A stretch of 64,000 bases of DNA from positions 11,222,001-11,286,000 of the forward strand of contig CM082592.2 in NCBI GenBank assembly GCA_040954595.2, in the 5' to 3' direction. The position numbers and the translations under genes are program-made. Positions 13,530 through 24,931 of this stretch are shown piece after piece. This DNA is from Balanoglossus misakiensis (lineage: Eukaryota; Hemichordata). The notes under the pieces are model-generated. The model was not told where the DNA came from, did not search any database, and saw only the letters and a list, made by a program, of their open reading frames with translations. Positions within the stretch are counted from its first letter, which is position 1. The number at the start of each line of letters is the position of its first letter.

Positions 13530-13680
13530 TATAGCTGTGGGTCCATAGCTGTGATGTTTTCTGACAGGATTTTCTTCCTTTTTAGGCTGATTTCGACTTT
13601 AACGACTTTTTAAAAAGTCGTAAAAGTCAAAATAGAATATCCCATCTGAAAACACCACAGCTATTGACCCACAGCTAATA
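13530..13680. repeat. 150-bp palindromic foldback element
   Basis: The outer arms, beginning with AGCTGTGGGTC on each strand, match over about 30 bp with two mismatches. The inner arms GACTTTAACGACTTTTT / AAAAAGTCGTAAAAGTC match at 16 of 17 positions and meet at the centre near 13610. The middle of the arms has diverged. It looks like a MITE or other hairpin-forming repeat. Confidence 0.8.
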
Positions 13681-15953
13681 GTAATGCTGCTTTCACAAGA
13701 CAAATTACAAAAGTGACAAATAAAATCTGGAAATATAATCACACAATACAAACATGAACTCTTATAAAAATGTGAACATATAAATAAAAAACAAGGTAAT
13801 TAATGTCTGAAAGGAAACTGTTCTGTTCATCCTCTGAATATTCTTTGTCCAAAGATAGGGGGTCAGTTTTATAATTTGTTAGTACTAGCCTAGAGGACCT
13901 TTATGCAAATATTCAGGTTTCAACCACCTAGGCTGGGAAACATAATCCACTTTGAGGTATGTATGGCCTTCTCAACCGTCCAAACAAATCAACAGATGTA
14001 CTTCCTGACTAGAATTTATTGTAATTTTATTCTGAAACAACAGTGTAAAGGCAGCCCTTCTGACAAGAGGCTCCAGAAAACAAAATCATGTGTGAAATGT
14101 GAAACTGTAAATGGATAGGTACGTTTCAAACACGGGGGTAGAAGTCACTACATGTACTTCCATGCTTGAAGTGAGGTAAATTACTTTGTAAAAATCCCAA
14201 GATTTTTTGTTACAGTGGTGAAACAGCAAATGCAAGATGGTTAGAATTTTGTGGGTGTAACTTGGAAATTAAGTACATGTAGTAGGTTCTGTTCATTGGA
14301 TCATCCTGAACCATCGGTTTTTACATCCTGCTTCCAATCTTGGGTTTAGACAAAACATACTGCAGGGAAAAAAAGATTTTGAAAATAATGATGTTATTCA
14401 TGGATTATATACCAAAGCTGTCTGTGGAGTCTTTGTATGTTTTGCCTTTGTCATGGAGATTAATTAATGTCTAAAAAAACATGGATACGACATGTTCCAG
14501 AGATCAACAGTGTGCTAACATAAATTACTTTTCACATGAAATGTAAAACTAATGAAAGGTGATAAAAAAAGAATTTTTACTGTACAAAAAGATTCGCCAA
14601 TGAAAGATGAGCTGTCGACTAGACTCTATAAAATCACACATTTCAAAATCTCAATTAAATTTAAATGAAATGAAAGCTGCTTTGTGTACCTTTAAAACAA
14701 GAATCTATATTTAAAATCTGGTAAAAAATAACACATCATTTCAAAATAAATATTTGTCAAAATTTTAACAGCTGCTACTTGCCTGAAATCCACCACAGTT
14801 TTTCCATGTTTAAAGTCACGTCTCTTTTTTCACCATTTTCAGATTAAATTCTGTAAAAAACAGGAATAGTTCGTATTTTCGCTATTAAAGGGTCAGGTAA
14901 CGTTTGTATTGTCAAGCATCTGCCATGGCTTTTGTCGGTGGTTTTTGAGGAGTATTTGCGGTTAAGATAGTGCAATTTTTCAGGAGAGATGAAGCATGAA
15001 CATTGACATATGCCTGCATGTATGTCTGACTCAATATTCTGGCACTTTCAAGAGTGGATTTCAGGTTTTCTTCATGACTAACAAGAACCTTCCAGTTTTG
15101 GTTGAAAAATTTCTTCAAATTATTACAAGATTTTCATGGTGATAGAAGACCAGGTACCGATCACTGTTTTGTGAATTTTCACGTTTTCACTACGGATGCT
15201 GCCAATAAGAGTACAGAGGAATTCAGAACTCTGCTAAAATAACCAAAGAACACTGATAATATCTACAACTGTACTGGCATTAACAAAAACACTGATACAT
15301 CATCAATATCAGTAAAAAAAGATTTATTTGTTGAAGGTAAATGAAAGTCTGTTTCACACACTGAAAGAAGAAGAATCACACAATTTTTTTGCTTGAATTT
15401 TTTGGCAATTTTGCAGCCAAGGTCAATGTAGTTTCCATGCTTATGGCAGTTTCCAAGGTTACAAAGAATTCTAATCTTCGAGGTAGCAGTTAACTTATCA
15501 ATTTCCAAAGATAGGAGGGAGATAAATTTAGGACAGATCCACACTCAGGGCCACTTACAGAATGAAGGCAGTTTGGCAGATACAAGTAGCTACCTTCTCC
15601 AGAAGAGAATTAAGCGAAACCTAGCATTCCCACGCACCACGATACAAAAAGTACTGTGTGCTTACAACAGCTATAGAAAGGCGCATATTCCTATGTACAT
15701 TGCTCACCCATGTGTATTTTATAGCACTATATTGTGACTGTGACTATTTCTCAATAGAACATTTGTTGAAGTCTGCAAATGACACCAGAAGCCTGCATGT
15801 TTATTTATATGAAGAAGTTGATAAAGCTTTATAAAGCTTTGGTTGAACAACTTGTGTACACACAAACAACCCAAACGGAATAATAATAAATATGGTGGTT
15901 TAAATTACAGTACACAAAATGTGTAGGTGGTGTTAATGGCAACAGATAAGTTA

Positions 15954-15990
15954 AAATAATAATAATAACATTATTATTATTATTATTATT
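15954..15990. repeat. Self-complementary AAT/ATT microsatellite
   Basis: A run of AAT units is followed directly by a run of ATT units, so the array can fold on itself. Confidence 0.85.
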
Positions 15991-16172
15991 GCTGTTGTTG
16001 ATTCAACTTACACTTTGCTGTAAAGTTTCTCAATGTAAATAAATAGAGCTGATCTGGCAAAACAAGGCAGGCTTTTTTCAAAGTTTAATGAAAATGACTT
16101 ATGTGTATAACAATAGTTTTGACATAAAACATTGAAAAAAGGCCAGCATTGTTTCAATTCAGCTTTAATAGT

Positions 16173-19100
16173 TTAGGGAAAAATAAAATATTCACTTGTC
16201 ATGTTTGGTGTTTTTCTTTTGAATCTGTTTCTCCTCTCGCTGACCGTCCTCTTCCACTCGACTTTTGCGCTGTTTTCAAATAATGCTGCTCTGTTCTGAT
16301 CTTCTCCCTTCTTGACCCAGTGTGCATAAATCTTAAATGCGCACGCATCTATAGCTTTACGAATGTCTCTGATGCGATACGGGTCTTCCTTGACGGCTTT
16401 TAGTGAAATTGGGAAGTGTCCACTCCAATGCTTCATTTTGTAGATACATGTGACTACAAACACTGCTGCCTGTGTTGGGGACAAAAATAAAAACATTGAT
16501 TTTTCCTCCAGAATTTCACAACATTTATCAGTAAATTAGACACACACACCAGTGATACTAATACAAGAGTGAGCTCATTACGTAAATAATAAATTGCAAT
16601 AATAATCATTGCTTACCTTAAACTTTCTCTTTGGAACAAATCGCATGGTTTTCGAACTTTCCGCAGTTTCAAAAAAAGGATGCAATAACGCTTGTTCTGC
16701 TGTTATCCTTCTTAACGGATCGACTACTAATAATCTTGATATCTGTAAGGAAATGACAGTGGAAGAGATTGTCAGGATAATATCATCAGTAATTCACAGA
16801 CTGGGAAAAAAAAACATTTTTTTTTAAATTTTGCACGAGGAACCCCAGTGAAAGGAACGATCAACAGATAATTAAGAAACTTACAAGATCTTTGGGATAC
16901 TCTGATATGTCATCCCATTCTGGAGAACTAAAATGGTATCTTCCATCCATGATAGCTCTCAACATGATCATCTGTTTACGATGCCAGAAAGGTGGGGATC
17001 CTACCAAGCTGTGAAAATGAAATAGAGAAGAAACGTATTTGTAAAGGATTCATGGAAAATAAAGAAGTGAAGTCTATAAAGGCCAGTTAAAGGCCACTAT
17101 ATACAGGTTTGACTATATTGTCAAAGATGACACAACATGGTTTAATGCAAGACGATTATTACTTACAGAGTATACATGATGACCCCACAGGCCCAAAGGT
17201 CAACTTCTTTGCTGTATCCATCAACACCCATATTCATGTTGCATTTTAATATTTCAGGAGATAAGTAACCAGGTGTGCCACACAAGTCTGTAGAAAAAAC
17301 AACAACCAAGAAATGAACTTTGAGATTTTCATCACATTTACAAACTTGTAAAGTCTATGACTTTCTTTCAAATTCTGATCTCCAATTCTGTAAACTGCAG
17401 TGTCTGAAAAGTTAGTTCTTGCTTTTGAATATATTCATGCACACTGACCTGTAAGAAGATCATCTTCAGTAACTTCTACTGCAAATCCAAAGTCAGTAAT
17501 CTTGACATTCATGGACTCGTCCAGTAAAATATTCTCAGGCTGTGAAGTATGAAGTTGAAAACAATGATTTATTTGTTTGTTTGTTCAAAGCTCAGCAACA
17601 GGAGTGTTGGTTGAAAGTTCTTGCAACGTCCTTGTCCCAGTTCATCATAACATGACCTTTGCTGCACTTTTTGCGTCCATTGTTACATTGTTCACATGGA
17701 GTGGTCAATATATCAGCTAGTAGGGTTCCCATGGTGTGGTGGCAAAAGTTGAGGTATCAAATTTTTCGTCCTACAATGAGCTTTTGAAGTCACTATCTGG
17801 GACATGAAATGTGCACTCTGACAAAACAGGCAAGGTCATTTCTTGACCATTGGTGGAGAGATTCTACCAATTTTTGGAGGTAAACTTTCAGTCACACAAT
17901 ACCTTTAAATCTCTGTGAACAACATCATAGTTGTGTACGTGGCACAATGCTTCAAAGATCTGTCGCATTATTTGCCTGGTGGAAAAACAAAAGAAAGAGG
18001 TCATGTCATCAACAGGAAATTGATAGGGTGGTCATTCAAAGTGACAAACATCATGCATTGTTTTCTTAAGCCAATATTATTTGTTGCCAAAATATTATCA
18101 TGGATAGTGCTTGTACACAAACTCAGCCTTGCCCTTAGATAGCTATTCAAATACATGTAATGTTATGCAGAGTCCGACTTGCACTGTATTCATGAATATT
18201 CATATCAGTTGGGTCACTGTAAAAAGCATACTATCATCTGTTACTGGCAGTGCAAAGAAAGCTGAACAGAATTTATTTGAAAAAAACTTAAAACAGTTTT
18301 TGCAAATAATAAATTCTTGGCTGTGTCTTACCTTGTCTTCTTCTCAGACAGAGTCACCACTGAAGTCAAGTAATCAAACAGTTCTCCATTTTTGCATCTG
18401 CCAATGTCCACACAGAAAAAAAACATTGGTGAATTCTCTCAAATACATCTAACATCATTAGTGATGGTTGGCAGTTTTACTGTCATGTTTCATCAGTCTA
18501 GCAGTTGTCATGGAAACCAGCTTTCTACATGGCACATCAGAATAGGCCAAATTACAATTTGGTGATCGGGTTGACTGATTCCTAACTTGGGCATCATGTG
18601 TGTGTCCACGAACCACTGATTTTTTCTGAACAGTTCTTTGCATCAGCTGTAATTTTTCTGCTTCGTGGAGAATTTTTACGTCAATGGTGCCATATTGCTT
18701 GCTTCATAAAAGACAGTGACGTTCACACACCTACGCAATATAAACTCTCAACTCTTACTCCAACCGGCCATACACAGCTGTACTTTGAGTTTGAGATAAT
18801 CTCATATTGTCTCTAATGCCAGCAGCCGGTTCTTTCAGTGAATTTGAGAATGTGTGGGCTGGCTATTTCACACGTCAGCCTCATATTATTATCTTAGTAC
18901 ATGTACATGAAATGAAAAAATATTTTCATGTATCATAAAAATTAAACACTGCTAACATGCCTTTTTGTCCTGGGGATTGGACAAAAAAATTACACATCAT
19001 GGCCAGTTTACGATCAATGTCACATTATACAAAGACTATCTGTTGATGGGCGTCGGCATCAATGACAGTGCCAATGTCAAATACTATTTTTGGCCACCAA

Positions 19101-21930
19101 GAATTTGAAATTATCTTTATATCAATTTGATGTTTTGTATATGATAAACCAACACATAGAACTAATGTACAGAATTTTACAAGATCATAAATTGATATGC
19201 TAATATTTGAAAGTTGACGTTCATGATTCCCAAATCTTATCAGCAACACATCATATCCGTTGTTTACCACAGATTTTGTGGTCATCTAATTGTGTTGTTT
19301 CAATGAAAACAAAGATAGCAGATACTTACAGCTCAAATACAAGAAAATAAAATGCCAGCGATTCAAAACAATCCACAAATCCAACTGAAAAAAAAAGAAA
19401 ATTATTATGTCAGTCATTTTATTGGTTTTTCTATTAAAATATTCATCACAGAATACACACTGATTTTTTTCTATGCTCCTTTAGATTGAAAATCAAAATT
19501 AAATCAGGGAAATGTAACAGGGAACAAGAAAATAGAAATAAATCAAGGAAATGTAATAGGGAAACATAGGGACTGTCCCACCCATGAAAATAACCCTGCC
19601 CACTATCCTTAGTATTGGGTGTAGACGACACTACAGACAGACAATAGACTTCTTTCAATACACATAGGAGTTAACTATCTCCGCAGCCATGCATTAACAT
19701 GGTCATCACGCATTTGAACCCCACATGAACCCTTTGCAAGCCTTGAGGACTTTCCATGTAATTGACAAAACAGATTTTGTCGCATTTCCTTCACTTTTCT
19801 AATTTTATAATCTGATTGTCTGGGATTTCAAAATAATTTTTCTGGGTGTTAGGTCACATTTTCTTGATCAGGTATCAGTTCTGTCTGACTGCACAGTAAG
19901 ATGGTTATCTAGTAATAAGAAGACCAAATGGTAACCATGGTAACAAAATATTGACGTATTTGATGAAAATGCAATTTTATTTTATTTTTAGGGAGGGGAT
20001 GGAGGAGGATGAAAAATTGAGGATGGACTCACTGATGTTTGGATGTCCCGATACTCTCCTCAGAATTTCCACCTCACACTTGGTAGCTTCTTTGAGTGCC
20101 TCCGTCTCTGCCTCGGAAGTCTTCTCATTACTAATGTCTATGATTTTGACGGCGTACTCCTTGTGTGTTTTCCTTTCCACACATCTTCTCACCGTGCTGC
20201 TGATACCCCTGGTAGAGGTAAGATCATAATTCACAGTTACAGCGAAACACATCTCACTTGTTTCATATGCCGGTCAATGTAATACTGTAGCGTAAGCCTG
20301 GGTATGCCGCTTACTAAATGCATGTACGTCACGTCACAAGGGCATCAACCTTGAAACTCCCAAATGAGCTCACAGCGCTATTTAAATAAAACAGGAAGTG
20401 ACGACTTCGCGACGTCCAGAAAACCAGATTGTTCCAGCGGCCTGTTGACCACTGAATGTCATTTACAAAGGGCTCATTTACATATTTATGGAATGCTCCA
20501 CTCAGTTACCATGAAACAACAAAAGGGTCAAAGTTTATCAAAGTTACTGGCTATTCAGGATGCCTTTCTTTAATCCCAAACTGTTCAGTTGGTGATTCAA
20601 GGATATTCCATTGACGAACAAGGATTTCTTGGAATCTTTGGGCAAAACTTCCAAACATTATAAATAAGAGTTCATTTACCCCTAAACCTTGAAAAATGCC
20701 AATTAATTAATGTAATAATTAATCTTGCCAATTATGTAACTGTCATTAATATGGTGAAACCTGTGTCTATTTCAATCAACGAAAGTCAACAAAAACATAT
20801 ACTAATGTAGATAGGCTACTGATAATGGATTTGAACTGATCTTTGCATTATTGAAGGGCCTGGTAATTTAAAACTCTAGAACAATCCGGCATTTTCAAGG
20901 ACTACCGGCACATTGAACTTGAATTGACACGCGCATTACTCAGAGGGGAGCCTTTTGACGTTCAGGGAATGTCAAGGACTTTCATTGAGTGCATGAACTT
21001 TGGTGAACGTTTATTCTACAACGTATGACAATCACCTTTGGGAGAAGTACATCTACATGTGTATGTGCTCTGTTACATGTCTCCATCTGAAAAGGTTCAA
21101 TCCAGGGTAGTTCACCTCAAATGACCTCCACATCGCTTTCCCAAGGAATACAATCAACTCCAATTTATATATATCCAAATATGGTTAAAAGGGCATTTCT
21201 GAGTCTTCTACAGAACATGTGGTGGCGCTCTTTTTCACATGGCCACCCACTGAAAATCTCTGATTGGCTAGATCTCAAATTTCATTAGTAACTGTGGCTA
21301 ACTTTGCACAGTCGACTGTATACTTTTAAAGCTTCAACAGTGACACCTGTATGCAATATTTTTGTAACAGAAATATCAAATTTTACAGCATTGAGCCTGG
21401 GTGTTAAATTCCTATAAATTCAACAACCTAACAATGTCAACATTTTGTATTAAAAAGCAATTCTTGGAAATCTAGCTCCAGCTTTCTTAGTATCATATCG
21501 CAAATACGCAAGTTGTCAAGTCGGTCATGGCCCAATTCCTTACAAAGCTCCACACAAATCCAAACTGAGGTCATAGACAATAGACAATACTGAGGTCATG
21601 TGTGCGTATCATAGTGACTGCTTTAAACATTGTGAAAGAATAAACCAAAATGCATAAGGGGGCGGGCGGCTTCATGTGGGCAAAGCTGAACAAAGACAAT
21701 GATGACACCAGTTTGGTTAATGTCTAACTTATTTTTGTACTGGTATATATTTTTTTTTGTGTTGTAGAAGAAAATACATAGATACTATAATAGGAAAGAT
21801 TGATGAAAATCTAAAAATTGCCTCACCTTCCTAAGATTTCCTTGGGTTCATACTTTGCGTAGAACTCCGAGTCATATGCAAAATCTGGCAGATCGTCATC
21901 TAAATCTTCATAGCTATCTCCGATTGTCAT
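16173..21930 (-). CDS. PHKG: Phosphorylase b kinase gamma catalytic subunit
   Basis: Ten coding exons in transcript order: 21930-21827, 20208-20033, 19384-19330, 18397-18332, 17975-17903, 17539-17449, 17287-17167, 17008-16885, 16742-16617, 16469-16173; 410 residues (PHKG2 is 406). The kinase phosphorylates glycogen phosphorylase. Visible motifs are the Gly loop GRGISSTV (from residue 34), YAVKII (Lys56), HRDLKPEN (Asp156), DFG (Asp174), [10 protein letters not shown] and [11 protein letters not shown]. The C-terminal 100 residues form the calmodulin-binding region typical of gamma subunits. The activation segment has Asp189 where rabbit gamma has Glu182, so the acidic charge that makes this kinase independent of loop phosphorylation is kept. 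Vertebrates have PHKG1 and PHKG2; I do not assign an orthologue beyond PHKG. A 5' UTR acceptor near 22122 suggests a non-coding first exon further upstream. Confidence 0.97.
20209..21826 (-). other. PHKG intron 1
   Basis: This 1.6-kb intron separates the N-terminal exon from the Gly-loop exon. The junction joins AG|G GGT in frame. Nothing else recognisable is inside. Confidence 0.6.
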
Positions 21931-22860
21931 AGTTGTTTCAATCACCGCAATTATTCACAAGAAAGTTCTCAGTCAGAGAATATTCTCCAAAAAGTCTTCA
22001 AGACATTCAACACCTCACTATTCCAAATCAAAACCAGCCAACTGTGCACTTCTTGTCTGTCTGATCAAAACGATGTCATTCACAAGGGGTGAAAGGTCGG
22101 ATTTCTCCCATGAATCATATCACCTGCAAACAAAACACAAGAAAACAGGGCTTTTTATCATGATGAATCCACGCATCAAAAGCATGACTTGGTCAATATG
22201 TAACTGTATACTAGTATTTCTACTATGACATGAAGTATCGGAACAAAGGCATGGTTTTCCATCCATCTTAAACTTTGCAGCTGCCAGCCATGTAATCTGG
22301 ACATCTGACACTAGTAGTGACAGAACACATCTGGTGGAAATTGTGTACATTTCTGCTGTGCTCGAGCATCTTATGCACAGCCTACCTGTTGAGCTATAAT
22401 TTCTACCAAACCAGGATTATCACTTAATGTCAAATCATTATCATATTGCCACGCTTAAACAATCAGCACTGCCAAGTCTAGCACAAGACAGGTATATGGT
22501 AATTTACTTTACATAAACACATTATGTAACAATGGAGCTTAATTGGTCACGTTTATAATCACATGCTGTAGAAAATGCCTGTGATGTGTTTTCTCTCTCT
22601 TAAAACCACATTTATTCAGTTCATTACTATAGAAAAGAGTCTGTTCATTCGTGGCAAATACACCGCGATTTTTACCCATCACATGATGACCTCTGTTGGT
22701 CGACAGGCAATCGAAATCGATCGTGCCCTCGACGACCGACTATGGCAATAACAGATCCACTACTAGTCGGATAACGATTCTGGCTAGATCTACGAAGGGT
22801 GAACATAATACACGTGTATTTGACATTGCCTCAAAGGAAACATAGCCATTAGACTTGCTC

Positions 22861-22904
22861 CAAGTCTATGGGCTGTGTAGGGAACGTGTCGGCCCATAGA
22901 CTTG
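22861..22904. repeat. 13-bp perfect inverted repeat (hairpin)
   Basis: CAAGTCTATGGGC at 22861-22873 is mirrored exactly by GCCCATAGACTTG at 22892-22904, with an 18-nt loop. Confidence 0.7.
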
Positions 22905-23353
22905 TACACCTTGCTGCTTTCCGGTTGCTATGAATTATTCATGTTGACGTCATTTATGAATATTCATTAGCTAATTTAAATAGTGGGCGGAGTTTCAATG
23001 ATTACCTCGAGTACCCGAAAATCATATTTGGGTATCTCATAGCGAAAACGCAAACGGGTTTACTCATTTTATGTGAAATTCATTCATCAATTTTTATGGT
23101 CTGATGGCTGAAACCATAGTTGCAGTGCAGCGACACTGTACGATGTATACGCTCAAATTACAGAGTGCGCGTGCCACACAAACAGACGTTGACATCACAG
23201 GTCGCGCCGTACTTGACTTACGAACGTGGGTTCTACGCGTTCACGTTATATCACATCTCTTTATTCTCATTGGCGCACGGGATCGACGCCCCTGTCAATC
23301 ATTCTCGACTATGTCAACAAACGACCTGAGCGTTTGTAGATTTTGCAAGGTGT

Positions 23354-23536
23354 ACTAGTCGCTTGGTCGACGCTACCCGAAACCACAAGCTCAGTCGCAA
23401 ATTCGAAACTCGCCTCACTACCAAAAACACGCTTAAGGCAAGCATGCATGCAAAAAGTATTGAAATTATTTATTAAGACAAAAAACCACCGAAAACACAA
23501 AAAGTATTGAGATTTAAAAATCACCAAGCGACTAGT
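23354..23536. repeat. Possible MITE with 14-bp terminal inverted repeats
   Basis: ACTAGTCGCTTGGT at 23354-23367 is repeated in perfect inversion at 23523-23536, bounding a 183-bp unit with no coding potential. I could not see a clear target-site duplication. Confidence 0.5.
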
Positions 23537-24849
23537 GGGCTAGCCTACATAGCCATCTACCACTATATGTAACGCTGGACCGGAAGATCTCAAAACGAGG
23601 GAACGTCCGTCCGTTTCACGGATGTATGTACTGTTTCCCAGGACACTAAACTACACGTTCAACACTGGTATCGCTTGACAAAAACAAGATCATTTCGGTG
23701 TATTTACCTCTTGAAGTTATATTGGCAGGCTCCAACGAATCATGAACAGACAGGGTGTCGACAAATTTGACGTCCAGTCAATTCCGATTATCTCAAAAAA
23801 GAATCTCTACTATGCATGTACTGCAATATCCTCACCATATTTGACCGAACATCGACCTATTTGAGGCCGTCCAAGTGAGTGCAGAACAGACATTTTGGGA
23901 CCCCTAAGTATACGAAATATATGTTGGTTAGAAATAAATGGTTATAACATGATAAATTATTTTCGTGGTGGACATAGACAAACTATAGGTGACCTCTATG
24001 CTGCAGGGTTTCGTGATTAATAAAAAAAAGTTAGAATGGTTAGCGTGACAGGACAAGTGAAGTCCAAGGTCTTGATTGATCTTCATAACACCAGAGGGCG
24101 CTCTCGCGGTGTCGTATGTAAACAACGAAATTGACCAGTGTTGTTGTTTGCAATGATCTAAATTTAGGGTCACGCATGCATGTAGCGTGTGAAATGATCG
24201 TGATACAGATAACCGAACCCGTGTCAATTCATGACCATAAAAATGACATACTACACAAAGGAGTAATGCAACCACAACATAGTTGTATAATTTAATGTGT
24301 GTATATTTTCTACATTGTCATGCACACAGTGTTGACAGAAATGCTAATGTGATTTACACTGAACTCGCTTACATCTAAGATACAGTTAATTTCAACAAAC
24401 TGACACAAATACACCTAAATAGTTAAAAACATTCCATCTTAGTATGCTGCCAGGTATATAGCGATATTATCAATCATTCCTGTAAATTCTTGCAGCAATA
24501 GTCGGTATAATACAAGAGCTTTATGTTAGAAGGTAATGTGTCTGGCAGTGTTGCATTTATTTCAACAAAAACCAACAGAGAGCAATAAATAGCCACTTGG
24601 TGATTCTTAACATTGTTGCATAGTAGAAAGTGGGAGTAAAATCACAGATAAAACATGTATTCAAATTTACAACAGCAGCATTTGCAATCATACTCAGCTG
24701 CTCAATGTAGGTGAGGTAACAGTGGCATAAAATTTTGAGGAATCTGATGGACGTATCTTCAAACAAGGACTCTTGAAGTTTTTTGAGATGTTGCATATAA
24801 ATTCTGTACATCTTGGACAGCGTTCTTTGGTAACAGACCAGTTTATAAT

Positions 24850-24921
24850 AACCCTTTCAACCCCAGTTCCTCTTTAGAGGTCCAATCTTACTATAGAATA
24901 CAATGGGTATGGGCTAAACCC
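24850..24921 (+). repeat. Partial copy of the AACCCTTTC foldback repeat
   Basis: It matches the left and middle of the 10733-10821 unit (AACCCTTTCA, CCCCAGTTCC, TTTAGAGGTCCAA, ACAATGGGTATGG) but lacks the right terminus. It lies next to the KMT5A stop, in its 3' UTR. Confidence 0.65.
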
Positions 24922-24931
24922 AGGTATCAGC

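Larger units (their letters stand above)
9925..16172. other. UNC119-PHKG convergent intergenic region
   Basis: UNC119 (+) and PHKG (-) converge here. I found no ORF with family resemblance or a spliceable exon series. The first part is probably UNC119 3' UTR. The stretch also contains the foldback repeat copy at 10733-10821, a short GT/CA-rich run near 13087-13125, the large palindrome at 13530-13680, and an AAT/ATT microsatellite at 15954-15990. A TTTATT at 15800-15805 (AATAAA on the minus strand) may end PHKG. Confidence 0.5.
21931..24931. other. PHKG 5' region and KMT5A 3' UTR
   Basis: A minus-strand acceptor (TTTGTTTGCAG) at about 22122 and possible donors at about 22386 and 23709 suggest non-coding 5' exons of PHKG. 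AATAAA on the minus strand at 24556-24561 would end KMT5A about 370 nt past its stop. Two inverted-repeat structures lie at 22861-22904 and 23354-23536. I see no protein-coding exon. Confidence 0.45.

Noticed and set aside
12430-15700. Short minus-strand ORFs (for example 14912-15118 and 15263-15544) as a hidden gene
   Set aside because: None has family resemblance, consistent splice sites or linked phases.
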